Origin: Toxorhynchites rutilus septentrionalis
Lineage: Eukaryota; Arthropoda; Insecta; Diptera; Culicidae
Direction of reading: 5' to 3'
Assembly: GCF_029784135.1 (NCBI RefSeq)
Contig: NC_073745.1
Location: forward strand, 166,061,649-166,125,648
Length of the DNA: 64,000 nt
Positions 54,901 through 64,000 of this stretch are shown in pieces. A program made the translations under genes and the position numbers. Each line of letters opens with the position of its first letter. Positions within the stretch are counted from its first letter, which is position 1. A model generated the notes under the pieces. It saw only the letters and a list, made by a program, of their open reading frames with translations. It was not told the DNA's origin and made no database searches.

Positions 54901-56640
54901 CCAGATAAACAAATTTTATGACGTATACGTATAACTACGGCAACGGTTTCTCAACTATGATGTGATGATGTTTTTCTGAGGTTTATCATAACTTCCTTGG
55001 CTGCTTCAGTGAAGAAAAATAGTAAACACACGTCACCCCGTCGCACGTTTCATTGATTTTTGACCAAAATGCTGCTATAATTGCAACAGTATTGATTTGA
55101 AATCAAAATTTAGTTGATAGTATAATCTTGTCACGGAAGTAACTTTCCAAAAGTATCATTTGATTATCAACGAAGTTTTGACATTAAAGTAACTCTCCAT
55201 TCGATTTCAATCCCATTATGAATTAAATAAACTACACTTATATAACACAATATGAGGCTTTTGTGATTGTTAACAATATTAAATTAATACTAACCAACAA
55301 TCCAATAAAATATGTTAAATGTATTCATAAGGCTTTGCCATATACGTTTTTTATCGTTAGAACAGGAAAAATCTTTATACAAATAATAAGATTGTTGACA
55401 AAAAAGTCAAAATTCCAGCACGATACTTTTCAAAATATATTAGTGCAACCGAACACTGATAATGTCTTTTACAACTAAAACTGAAAGTCGATAAACAAAC
55501 TTTGATTACCATGGTTATGGGATAGAATTCACGCGCAGTATGTTAAATTATCAAAGGGCTAGACGGAACAAGTTACATTCATGAAAGAGATTATAAAAAA
55601 TCAGATTATTTTTTGATATTGATGAAGTAAGACTGATTCACACAATCATTTTATTGTAATACCGTAAATGTATACCATAAATGTAAGATGAAATATGAAC
55701 GTGGTGCGTTTCAAAGTAAACAGGGCGTTTCGAAAATAGTATATTCTAGTGTCACCGATAGTCTATCAACGTGTATTGACCGAAAGACGATTGGAAGTCG
55801 AGTTATCTCTTTAGAAATGTGTTGCATTGGAAAATCTATAATGAACGAATTGTTGTTTCAAACTTTTAAGCTTTTTTGAATACGATTATGAATAACTCTT
55901 TTAGCCATATCATGAAATAACTGGTGGAATAAGTTTAAGAGTTGAGGTTACATGTTTCTAACACGCATCTTGGATTTGGGCAAGGGTTTTCAATACAGTT
56001 CACAGTTTTCGGATGAGTGAAAGAAAGATCCAATCTGTCTCATCTACATTGCTGCCGTTCTACGCATAGTTGTCCCATGTTTCAAAATCAGCAACTGAGA
56101 AAAACGCAATCAAAGTTTTCTCGCATATTTTTCTACCAAAAGCTTTAAGCATTTCAATTTAGCAATACACTGGGTTTTTTATAAGCACTATACTAATGTT
56201 TAATGAAATGTGATGAGATCCTCTCACTGAATCAATCATGCTTGATTACGGTTTTAAAAATTCATGGTGGGACAGTTATACCTAGAATATCAACATGGGA
56301 CAATTGAACTTGATGTGAAGCGACCCTAATTCCTCCATATATGTATGTAGAGACGCTTGGAGAATGCTTCGCTCCATTTTTTCATATTTCATTGAAGCAC
56401 ACTTGCGCTTTGTCGTCAAGATCCAAAAGTGCATCACCCTTGTCGAAAATCGAACACTTCTCTAATTACATTATGTTGTTACCGAGTCTACATTTTTTTT
56501 CCGTACATCAATTTTGTTATTTTTGTGCGAGTGAAACAAATCTCAAGTTTCCATTCGGTTCGTGGCAGTTCAACACACACGGGACATTTTTTGATTACTC
56601 GGCGCATAATTATTTATCGGCAGATATAGCGGGGTAACTC
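51901..56640. other. Mostly unrecognised AT-rich DNA
   Basis: No convincing gene. 53040-53210 and 53680-53850 look like distant copies of one sequence (both with ACATGTCTCCCC/TCATGTCTCCCC followed by CACTCCCTAT-like text). A frame at 54251-54520 has no known motif. 56270-56320 recurs at 57080-57130 (AGAATATCAACATGGGACAA). Confidence 0.4.
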
Positions 56641-57126
56641 CAAGCGCCTCCCCAGAAATTCGAAGGTAGAAGAATTAGTTTGTAGAATTAATTTCGGAAA
56701 AATAAAAGAGTCGAGAGTTGCACGCTAAAACGATTGGTCGAGTTTTAGTTGTATGAAAGAAAGCCAAGACCGTTCAGGCAACGCCACAGATGTTGTTTTT
56801 TGATATACAATAATTATTTTGTGTTTTTTCCGAAAGAAACATCGTTTTATGAAGAAATGAGTGATCTGCAACACCTTTGCAGAATAAAAATCTCATTGTT
56901 ATTAGCCATTCGCTAAGAAGGTGTACACGTGTTCTGGTAAACTTTTTCTTATTTGTTTGAGAATTAGTTCGTTTTTCCAAACCAGAAATGAGTGCATTAG
57001 CCCTACTGAAAGTGTGACATGAAATTCTTGTACTTGAACCGATTTTTTTATATGGATCTACAAAAAATACATGCTAGGACAGTTATAAATAGAATATCAA
57101 CATGGGACAATTGAGCTTAATGTTGT

Positions 57127-58205
57127 TTTTTGACGTAGAACTACGTCTTTCAGGAAGGGTGCCAAATCAGAAAACAGGTCACGTTTTTATGAAATAAAGT
57201 TAACGTTAATAACTATTTTCACTGTGAACGAATTCTCATGATTAGAATACCAATCGAATCGGAAATTCTCTAAGGGTGGGTTTAGACTAGTGATGTATTC
57301 ATGTGAAGAAATATGATGGGATTTATAGAAATCGCATCAACCGTTTACACTAACTTGAACTTCTATAATGAATATATTCATATCTTAGGTGAATTTATTC
57401 ACCTGCAGCAGAACTGCATCCAACTTTAGTGATTTCTCACCAGTGAGAAATTCACAAGCGTTTACATATGCTGAATTTATTCAAGTTATATATACCTCGA
57501 ATAAGTGTATCATATTTATTCTCACCCGTTTACACCTATTTTCACGTGAATAAATCCATCTATAGCTATAGATTTCCCTAATGTAAACCCGCCATAAGAT
57601 TTGTTTGATATGCTATACATTACAATTCGCTAATCTCTAAACGGTTTAAATTCATTAAAACTGGAAGAACTTCCTTTTTTCCCATGCATTTGTTCTGCCG
57701 ATTTGTGTGAAATGAACAATTGAATAACTGTAAAATGTCAAGCGTTATCTAAACGCCCTAACTGCCAAGTTTCGATGGGCCCGATTTACGGTTTCCCCAA
57801 CACAGATTTCTAAATCGATGTACCTGTGGAAATCCGCTCTGCAAATATACATGCAAGTCCGGGTTATTTTTGTTCCCACCGAGCGTGTTTCCCTAACACG
57901 GACTTCAAAATTAATGTGCCTGGGGGAATGGGCTTGGAAATACATGCAAGTCGGGTATATTTTTTGGTGTTGGTGGTGTAATTTCAGAGGGAAATGTGAA
58001 ACACAATGATCGTTTGAAAATTTCTCCGTTCGCATATATTGGTAGTCCTAGGCAGCTTATCAAACGTAAAGGAACGTTCATCAAATTTATTTGTAACGAA
58101 GAAAATAATCCATTACAAAAATTTCGATGCATTCTAAAATAATATTCGAAGGGGTAAACCAGTGGATTGCATAATGTAATTGCGTAGTTCTACGTCGAAA
58201 ATATG
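57127..58205. mobile_element. TIR element with GACGTAGAACTACGTC ends
   Basis: The left end TTTTTGACGTAGAACTACG and the right end inverted (CGTAGTTCTACGTCGAAAA) enclose ~1.08 kb without a frame. The ends resemble those of the composite repeat family. It contains a ~105-bp direct duplication (57795-57895/57896-57975) and the MITE below. Confidence 0.5.
57271..57597. mobile_element. 327-bp MITE rich in TGAATAAAT
   Basis: The ends are inverted copies around GGTGGGTTTAGACTAG and CTAATGTAAACCCGCC. The interior repeats TTCACxTGAATA motifs in both orientations. The target duplication is unclear. Confidence 0.55.
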
Positions 58206-58439
58206 TGGTCGTGTCCTAGATACAACCCCTTACAATTTTTTTTAAATCTGGGAACGCACTATATGTTTTTTGTGTTTTCCGTAGGATTATGCATAAAAAC
58301 AACGTTTTATGAAGAAAAGTGAAAATCGTCAAAAAGTAACATGGGACAACTATGGGTCGAACGGCAGATTGGTCAAACATTAGAGGAAAAAAGTACAAAA
58401 TTCTTTTTACAAGTTTTAGAATATTATTTTATATTGTAA

Positions 58440-58730
58440 AATTGATTCGTAATGCTTCAGCAGGATTTGGACAATCTCGAGAGGTTCGTCGAGAACAATG
58501 GTCTGAGTGTAAATTCCAACAAATACGCCGAGAGAGTTCAGCCGATAAGCTTCGACTATAGGCTAAGAGGTTCAAACTCACAACAAGTAGAGAATGCTCG
58601 TGACTTAGGCGTGACGATGGATCGATCTCTTTCGTTTAACACCTTCGTCGCCCATAGCGATTCGGTCGAGTTTCTTGCGGGGCCCAAATTCAACTGTCGG
58701 TGCGCTAGAGAAATAAGCGGGCAACGATAA
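58440..58730 (+). pseudogene. LINE RT fragment downstream of the YADD motif
   Basis: LQQDLDNLERFVENNGLSVNSNK...NARDLGVTMDRSLSF is the thumb-region pattern of jockey/CR1-like RTs. Short and truncated on both sides. Confidence 0.75.
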
Positions 58731-59232
58731 TAATGAATTCGGGTTCGATTCAGGACTACTTTTCTATTGAATCCGAATGAAATCAACCGGCTGCTGATTA
58801 GAAAACTTATAAAAATAAGTTTTCAGTCAATTATACAGTGTTGAAAATGATAATAAAAATGAAATTTAACCGAACGTACTTGCTTTATGTACTATATTCG
58901 ATCGCGATGAATAATAACAATTTTATTGGAGAATATTGAATATTCTGTTCAATCGATTGCGAAGATCCTGTGAATATATCATACTGAGAACATGTGTCAC
59001 ATTTGTGGGAAAATAATCGTCATAAACTATATCACATATGGCAACTCCGATTTTTCACGTAATTGGTTTTCATCGTTCTTTGCGCTTGGTAGTTAAAAAT
59101 CTAAAGCAAGTTGCTAGTTTTTTTTCTGAGAATGAGAATAATAATTGCGCAACGTGGAGAAGCCTCTGTTTATTCCAAGAAACAATATGTTTATTATGTT
59201 TTTTTAGACACACGTGTTTTTTCATTCTTAAA

Positions 59233-59499
59233 ATGTTCACCGGACGGCGTAATAGTAAATTTGAAAGCGAGGATATTAGTAACGACGAAATAGTGCGAAG
59301 CGTTAGAAGAAAAGTTTCGAGAATTATCTCATCGAGCTCCGATTTGGATATTGAGGAACTATACGCAAGTGAAGACCTGGACGATATGTTAGAAGAACTT
59401 ACAATAGACGACATGAAGATATTGATTTTTCAACAGTACATTTCAAAATGTGATTTTTCACAAATACGTATGTTCTACTATTCAAGCCATTTCGTTTGA
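59233..59499 (+). CDS. Hypothetical acidic frame
   Basis: From ATG 59233: basic start (FTGRRNSKFES), then acidic SSSDLDIEELYASEDLDDML. Such acidic starts occur in some transposase genes, but nothing downstream supports this. The end runs into a repeat. May be chance. Confidence 0.2.
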   Translation: MFTGRRNSKFESEDISNDEIVRSVRRKVSRIISSSSDLDIEELYASEDLDDMLEELTIDDMKILIFQQYISKCDFSQIRMFYYSSHFV

Positions 59500-59832
59500 T
59501 AGCCATATTGATGAAATGAAAAAAATGTCCCATTTTGTGATGGCGGTCGTTTGGATCTACATTTTTTATAAATAACCGTGTTCTACTAGGCAAGCCCTTT
59601 CATTTGATACTCATATTGATGGGGTTTTGATAAAATATGTAGTCAGCCATTTTGTTGCGGCCGCCATCGTGGATTTACAAGATTATAGAATACGCAGTTT
59701 TATAACGACAGCAGAGATAAAGGCGTGCTTCAAATTGAGATCAATCGGTCAACAGGAAGGAGGTTAAATTTCTGTTTATGTGGGACAACCCTGCAGATAA
59801 ACATACAAACATATTTACAATAGGTAATGCTA
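59500..59832. repeat. Insect-type interspersed repeat
   Basis: Two ~105-bp degenerate units share TTTGATAxxCATATTGATG and GCCATTTTGTxGCGGCCGCC (59490-59580, 59594-59690). The stretch ends with a CATACAAACATA run (59803). Confidence 0.45.
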
Positions 59833-61135
59833 AAGGGTGTGTCACATCAAATTGCATCACGGAAAAAACGCTGTAGAAATTCGTCCAGTAGACCGATCCT
59901 TTTGAAAATTTTAGACAGTAAAATAAAAACTATTAAACAACTTTTGGCATTTTCTTTTTATTCATACTTCGAGCCCAAGCCCGTATGCTCGCACCTTCCT
60001 CTTTACCCCGTCCATAAGGTTCTGTACAACGTCAGGTTGTAGTTTTTTTTTTTTTGAACAGAAATCCATTTTCTCTTGAAGTCCGCCTTCGATTTGACAA
60101 CTTTTGGGTTCTTCCGGAGGGCCTGCTTCATAATCGCCCAATATTTCACTATTGGGCGAAGCTCCGGCGCGTTGGGCGAGTTCATTTCCTTTGGCACGAA
60201 GGTGACCCCGTTTGCTTCGTACCACTCCAACACGTCCTTTGAATAGTGGCACGAAGCGAGATCCGGCCAGAAGATGGTCGGGCCCTCGTGCTGCTTCAAT
60301 AGTGGTAGTAAGCGCTTCTGTAGGCACTACTTAAGGTAAACCTGCCCGTTTACCGTGCCGGTCATCACGAAGGGGGCGCTCCGCTTTCCGCAAGAGCAGA
60401 TCGCTTGCCACACCATGTACTTTTTGGCAAACTTGGATAGTTTCTGCTTGCGAATCTCCTCCGGAACGCTGAATTTGTCCTCTGCGGAGAAGAACAACAG
60501 GCCCGGCAGCTGACAAAAGTCCGCTTTGACGTAGGTTTCGTCGTCCATTACCAGGCAATGCGGCTTCGTCAGCATTTCGGTGTACAGCTTCCGGGCTCGC
60601 GTCTTCCCCACCAGGTTTTGCCTTTCGTTGCGGTTAGGAGCCTTCTGAACCTTGTATGTACGCAGGCCCCCCCGCTGCTTGGTCCGCTGGACGAATGAAC
60701 TTGACAAATTCAGCTTATTGGCGACATCCCGGACCGAACTTCTCGGATCACGTCTAAACTGCTTAACTATGCGCTTGTGATCTTTTTCACTGACGGAGCA
60801 TCCATTTTTGCCGTTCTTCACCTTCCGGTCGATGGTTAGGTTGTCGAAGTATCGTTTTAGTACTCTGCTGACCGTGGATTGGACGATTCCCAGCATTTTA
60901 CCGATGTCCCGATGTGACAACTCCGGATTCTCGAAATGAGTACACAGGATTAATTCACGACGCTCTTTTTCGTTCGACGACATTTTTCCAAATTTACGAA
61001 AAATTGACAGTGAAGCATGGCCAACGTGATCTATACACTCTTATCTGATTATAAGCGAAAGCTGAAGATATAATTCCCAAAAATTAAATTTCTACAGCGT
61101 TTTTTCCGTGATGCAATTTGATGTGAAACACCCTT
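59833..61135 (-). mobile_element. DD37E-type Tc1/mariner element (ITmD37E-like), defective
   Basis: TIRs AAGGGTGTGTCACATCAAAT... (about 48 bp, one mismatch) are at 59833 and 61135, flanked by TA (59831-59832, 61136-61137). The element is 1303 bp with one transposase gene. Near-identical TIRs suggest fairly recent arrival. The type is the mosquito DD37E group. Confidence 0.88.
59976..60983 (-). pseudogene. DD37E transposase with stop and lost catalytic Glu
   Basis: ATG 60983. The N-terminal HTH (HRDIGKMLGIVQSTVSRVLK) and the second DNA-binding half (VRDVANKLNLSSSFVQRT) are complete. The first Asp lies in VMDDETYVKAD. A TAG at 60325-60327 follows QVYLK. The same frame then continues with the second Asp in FWPDLASCHYS. 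At the third position, 37 residues on, where IEKYW is expected, the codon is GTG and gives IVKYW: the catalytic Glu is Val. Near 60050 a run of A shifts the frame before the end (QPDVVQNLMDGVKRKVRAYG). So it is dead three times over. Confidence 0.88.
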
Positions 61136-61369
61136 TAAATAAAACCGTTTAAAGTATAGTATAAAAACTATATTATTATGTTTTTGATTTTTTGATTATT
61201 CTACATAACCCATATTTACATTTAAGTGCCCATTCTATCAAATTCCGTTTAAAAATCCTATTCAATTTGAACGATAAAAGTGTTACCCACATCTGGGTGA
61301 CGGGGCCTTCCAGGAAATATACCCGTCACCCAGATCTGGGTGACTGGGCGTTCAAAGTGTTAATTGCCA
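61136..61369. other. Spacer with a small hairpin
   Basis: CACATCTGGGTGACGGG (61289) is inverted and repeated at 61324-61347 (CCCGTCACCCAGATCTGGGT). Nothing else seen. Confidence 0.35.
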
Positions 61370-61946
61370 CATAGAGTGAATCGTCAAAGAAGCGAACAAA
61401 CTATTTGCACTCACTCATCGCTTCGGGCAGGACTTTGCCGATCCGCACGCAATCCTAAAAATTTACACCTGTCTTGTACGATCCAAACTCGACTTCGCGA
61501 GTGTGGTGTGGCGACCGCAGTACGGTTTACAAATTCAAAGATTTGAAAATGTTCAAATGAAGTTTTTGAAATTTGCGCTGAGAAATCTGGGATGGAGAGA
61601 AGAACACCGGCCATCATATAAGGATCTCTGCTGTTTGGTTGATCTGGATACCATCAGCAGCAGGCACAAAATTGCAGACATAACATTTTTTGCAACGTAC
61701 TGAAGGGACGGATCATAGGCCCGCGTCTCTACGACAAGATTCGTTTTAACACCAGTCCCGTTTCTCTTCGTCGACGTAGAATGTTTTACCCACCACTGAG
61801 GAACAGAAACTACACCCAGCATGAACTGACAGTCAGAATTATGCGTGAGTTCAACGTGCTGCAAAATGTTGTTTCTGTAAATATGACATCAGAAGAAATT
61901 CGAAGAAGATTAAGATTTTATTTAAGAGACCAACTGAATGTATAAG
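61370..61946 (+). pseudogene. LINE ORF2 C-terminal part
   Basis: KLFALTHRF-like start, then IYTCLVRSKLDFASVVWRPQ, RFENVQMKFLKFALRNLGWR and SYKDLCCLVDLDTIS. After one frame change at about 61700: LYDKIRFNTSPVPLRRRR, then a stretch ending RRLRFYLRDQLNV and a TAA at about 61944. This is the end of a jockey/CR1-like ORF2. It may be the other end of the element at 58440, with the DD37E element in between, but the middle is missing. Confidence 0.8.
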
Positions 61947-63369
61947 TTTTAAGTTTGTACTTTTCCTGTTCTCTGTATTCATTTTTCATTTTAGGAAGGG
62001 GAACGGGCTTACAGCCTACAGTCCAAATAACCAAACAAACGTAAGTTTTACCTAGTAGCTGTAAAAGCCTCTAGGGAGCGTCTGTCAAGGTGCTTCTCAA
62101 GCGGATTCTATTTATAAGGAATTTGTAAAAGAAACCAATGCAATAATGCAATAAACTTCTTCCTTGATTGTGTAGTCTGAGTGAAGCTAAACAAATCAAA
62201 GTTTGGTTGAATAAACGTTTCCAACACACCTTGATGTCGGATAAACGTTTTCTAATCGACTTTAAACAGCATTCAACGAGCAATATTGGCTATTGCGTAA
62301 TAATTTCAACTAATTCGCGTGGGCAAGGGTTGAATAGAGCTTCTGATGACAAATCAAGCATAGGGCTGAACAAAACTATCATAAAAACGTCATACTGATG
62401 GGCAATTGTTAGTTGGGTTTATCTCGAATTTGCGTTCGGGTTAAATGTCATGGGTAAAATTTTCTATAAATCTCTTTCAGGGCATATTTTAAAAATACAT
62501 CAAAATAAGTATGCGCTATCACTAACATAGGTTTAAATATGCTGTTTGCTTGATATAAGCTTGATATTAACAATAAATTTTTAAATTGTCTGAAGTGCCA
62601 TTCATCACTGCTGTTATATTCATGACTGTATTTCTTGATAGTAATACTTTATATAATTTTTCACATTACTTATTCAATTTTCTAAACAAAAATAACAGAG
62701 ATCCATTATTTCCGTAATTCGAAGTTTCAAAGGTGAAGTTTTTTCAAACATTTATTTTTTAGTGCTTTTCGAAACCTTACGCCAGAAACATAATTATTTT
62801 CAGTATTTCCATTTTGTTATATAAGAAATGATGGCATATTACGAAGGAAATATTTTTGAACAGTCCTAGTTATATTTTTTTGGTTTTGTACAAGTCATGG
62901 GTCGAACAACTGTATGTGTGGAAATAAAATCCCTGACAATCTGAATGAAGAAATTGAAACAAAAACTTACACGGAGAAATATCTTCTCTCATTACGATCA
63001 TACAACCACATTATAAATCAAGGCAAAAGTTAAAAGGATATTAAACCCTTTGCATTTGAGAAAGACACTATCCTAGATCAGGTGGCGTGAGATCGCAACT
63101 CTAGAATTGTAGATTGTAGCATCATCCGCAACGTTGATACTCGTTGGTTTTCAGTTCCATTCTGAATCTTCGGGGAGCTCTAATATTTACCCGATTTGGT
63201 ATCAATTTGGATACATAAACCTGACTTTAGCTTACTATACTAATAAGAAGGCGTATTCCTATCACTGGAGATTATAGTTCGAGATGATCAATCGAAACAA
63301 ACCTACATGGAACTATTAGAGCCTTCAAGTCAACCAGCCGACTAGCGCACATTCGACGTCCCCTCCTTG
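61947..63369. other. AT-rich stretch without recognised genes
   Basis: No repeat ends, RNA genes or conserved frames noticed. Confidence 0.4.
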
Positions 63370-64000
63370 TTAAAAGCGCAAATAGTCCACGGCAGCATAG
63401 CCGTTGTCGGACATGTCAACGGAAATGTGAAGCTGAATGCTCAAATCTTTTGATCTGATATAATTCCAATAGTATCTTGGGGTACGAACAGATTCGATTC
63501 TGAGGAGGGCTTTCAACCAAAGCTTCCATTTGTTCCATTCCTTGGTTGCTATTGGCTCATCATTCAAGATGTCAGATTTCCTGGAACATAATCTTCAGGA
63601 TCTTCAAGTACTCAGTACCTGTCTGTTCGTCAGGGCAATCTGGCTCGATAGAAGAGTCGTTTATAGGGGAACCATGAACGTTAACATATCCATGAAAATA
63701 TGAGAATGTATCCCATGTCATCTTCTTGTTTGTATCATTGTTCTATGGACTGTGATTTGTCTCAACAATTATTCGTGAATTACGAGCTGTAAGATCATTC
63801 CATCGCTCTTTGATATTCTATAGATAAAATTTCAAATTACTGCTTTGGGCATTAGCAGTAGTTTTATTATTGATATTCAGCCATTTACCGATTGCGACAT
63901 CTGCTGGAATAAACCTTGCGACTTGCGACAGCAAAACTGATTTTCACCGCTCGAGCTTAATTTTGTCATCTGTAGACCCAAAATTGATTTTTAGCTCATG
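63370..64000 (-). pseudogene. Bel-Pao Pol remnant (RT/RNase H border)
   Basis: Minus-strand frame DEPIATKEWNKWKLWLKALL, then RTPRYYW, and IQLHISVDMSDNGYAAVDYL matches the Bel-Pao segment after RT that leads into RNase H (usual VDASENGYAAV). The Asp of the RNase H start is kept, but the rest is absent. Towards 64000 only broken pieces without clear motifs are seen. Confidence 0.65.

Noticed and set aside
59070..59414. Ser-rich minus-strand 114-codon frame
   Set aside because: Antisense to an acidic, Ser/Asp-rich frame; low-complexity shadow.
1..64000. Non-retroviral endogenous viral elements (flavivirus- or rhabdovirus-like), often present in Aedes
   Set aside because: No RdRp, nucleoprotein or glycoprotein motifs were seen in any open frame of the window.

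Overview
This is TE-dense DNA from an insect, most likely a culicine mosquito of the Aedes type. That call rests on Ty3/gypsy mag-type, Bel-Pao and copia-like elements, two Tc1/mariner-superfamily transposons (one a mosquito-type DD37E), a tRNA-derived SINE and many short TIR elements, together with insect-like relics of DDB1, 4E-T and histone genes and short (~50 bp) introns. Almost everything here is repeat or gene relic. Only one multi-exon host gene looks intact (36877-38648, minus), plus the first exon of a Myb/SANT-like gene at the left edge.

Layout. 1-2064: a SANT-like exon, an 885-bp TA-flanked MITE and a second short repeat. 2070-6778: a complete, very young Ty3/gypsy (mag-type) retrotransposon with 174/175-identical LTRs, a 5-bp target duplication and one unbroken 1408-codon Gag-Pol frame. 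7188-8931: decayed exons, the first set matching the eIF4E transporter 4E-T. 10680-17085: repeat land with an inverted-repeat element, copies of a large composite repeat family and a histone H2A pseudogene. 17730-25690: a DDB1 pseudogene on the minus strand that was split by a SINE and by a 6.2-kb Bel-Pao element, which itself contains a 2-kb copy of the composite repeat. 25890-29730: three DNA transposons, among them a MITE with a 9-bp target duplication and a broken mariner-type element. 30388-34985: a 4.6-kb composite repeat that contains three histone H3 pseudogenes, two of them as arms of a ~1.4-kb palindrome. 36877-38648: the host gene. 38980-47360: a nested stack (LINE fragment; copia relic interrupted by a hAT-like element and by a gypsy fragment; then a LINE). 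47545-51900: a minisatellite-bearing Helitron-like region and small TIR elements. 51900-64000: mostly unrecognised AT-rich DNA with a DD37E transposon, LINE fragments and a Bel-Pao remnant.

The most unusual signal is the composite repeat family at 11822-13430, 16520-17085, 19017-21046 and 30388-34985. Members share near-palindromic ends (GACGTAG/CTACGTC) and, in the largest one, carry histone H3 relics with promoter and 3' stem-loop. An H2A relic, also with its stem-loop, lies close to sequence of the same family. Because histone mRNAs are not polyadenylated and promoter DNA is included, these look like DNA-level captures of replication-dependent histone genes that were later amplified. The many target-site duplications let the order of insertions be read directly. 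All identifications come from reading motifs by eye; no database search was run.
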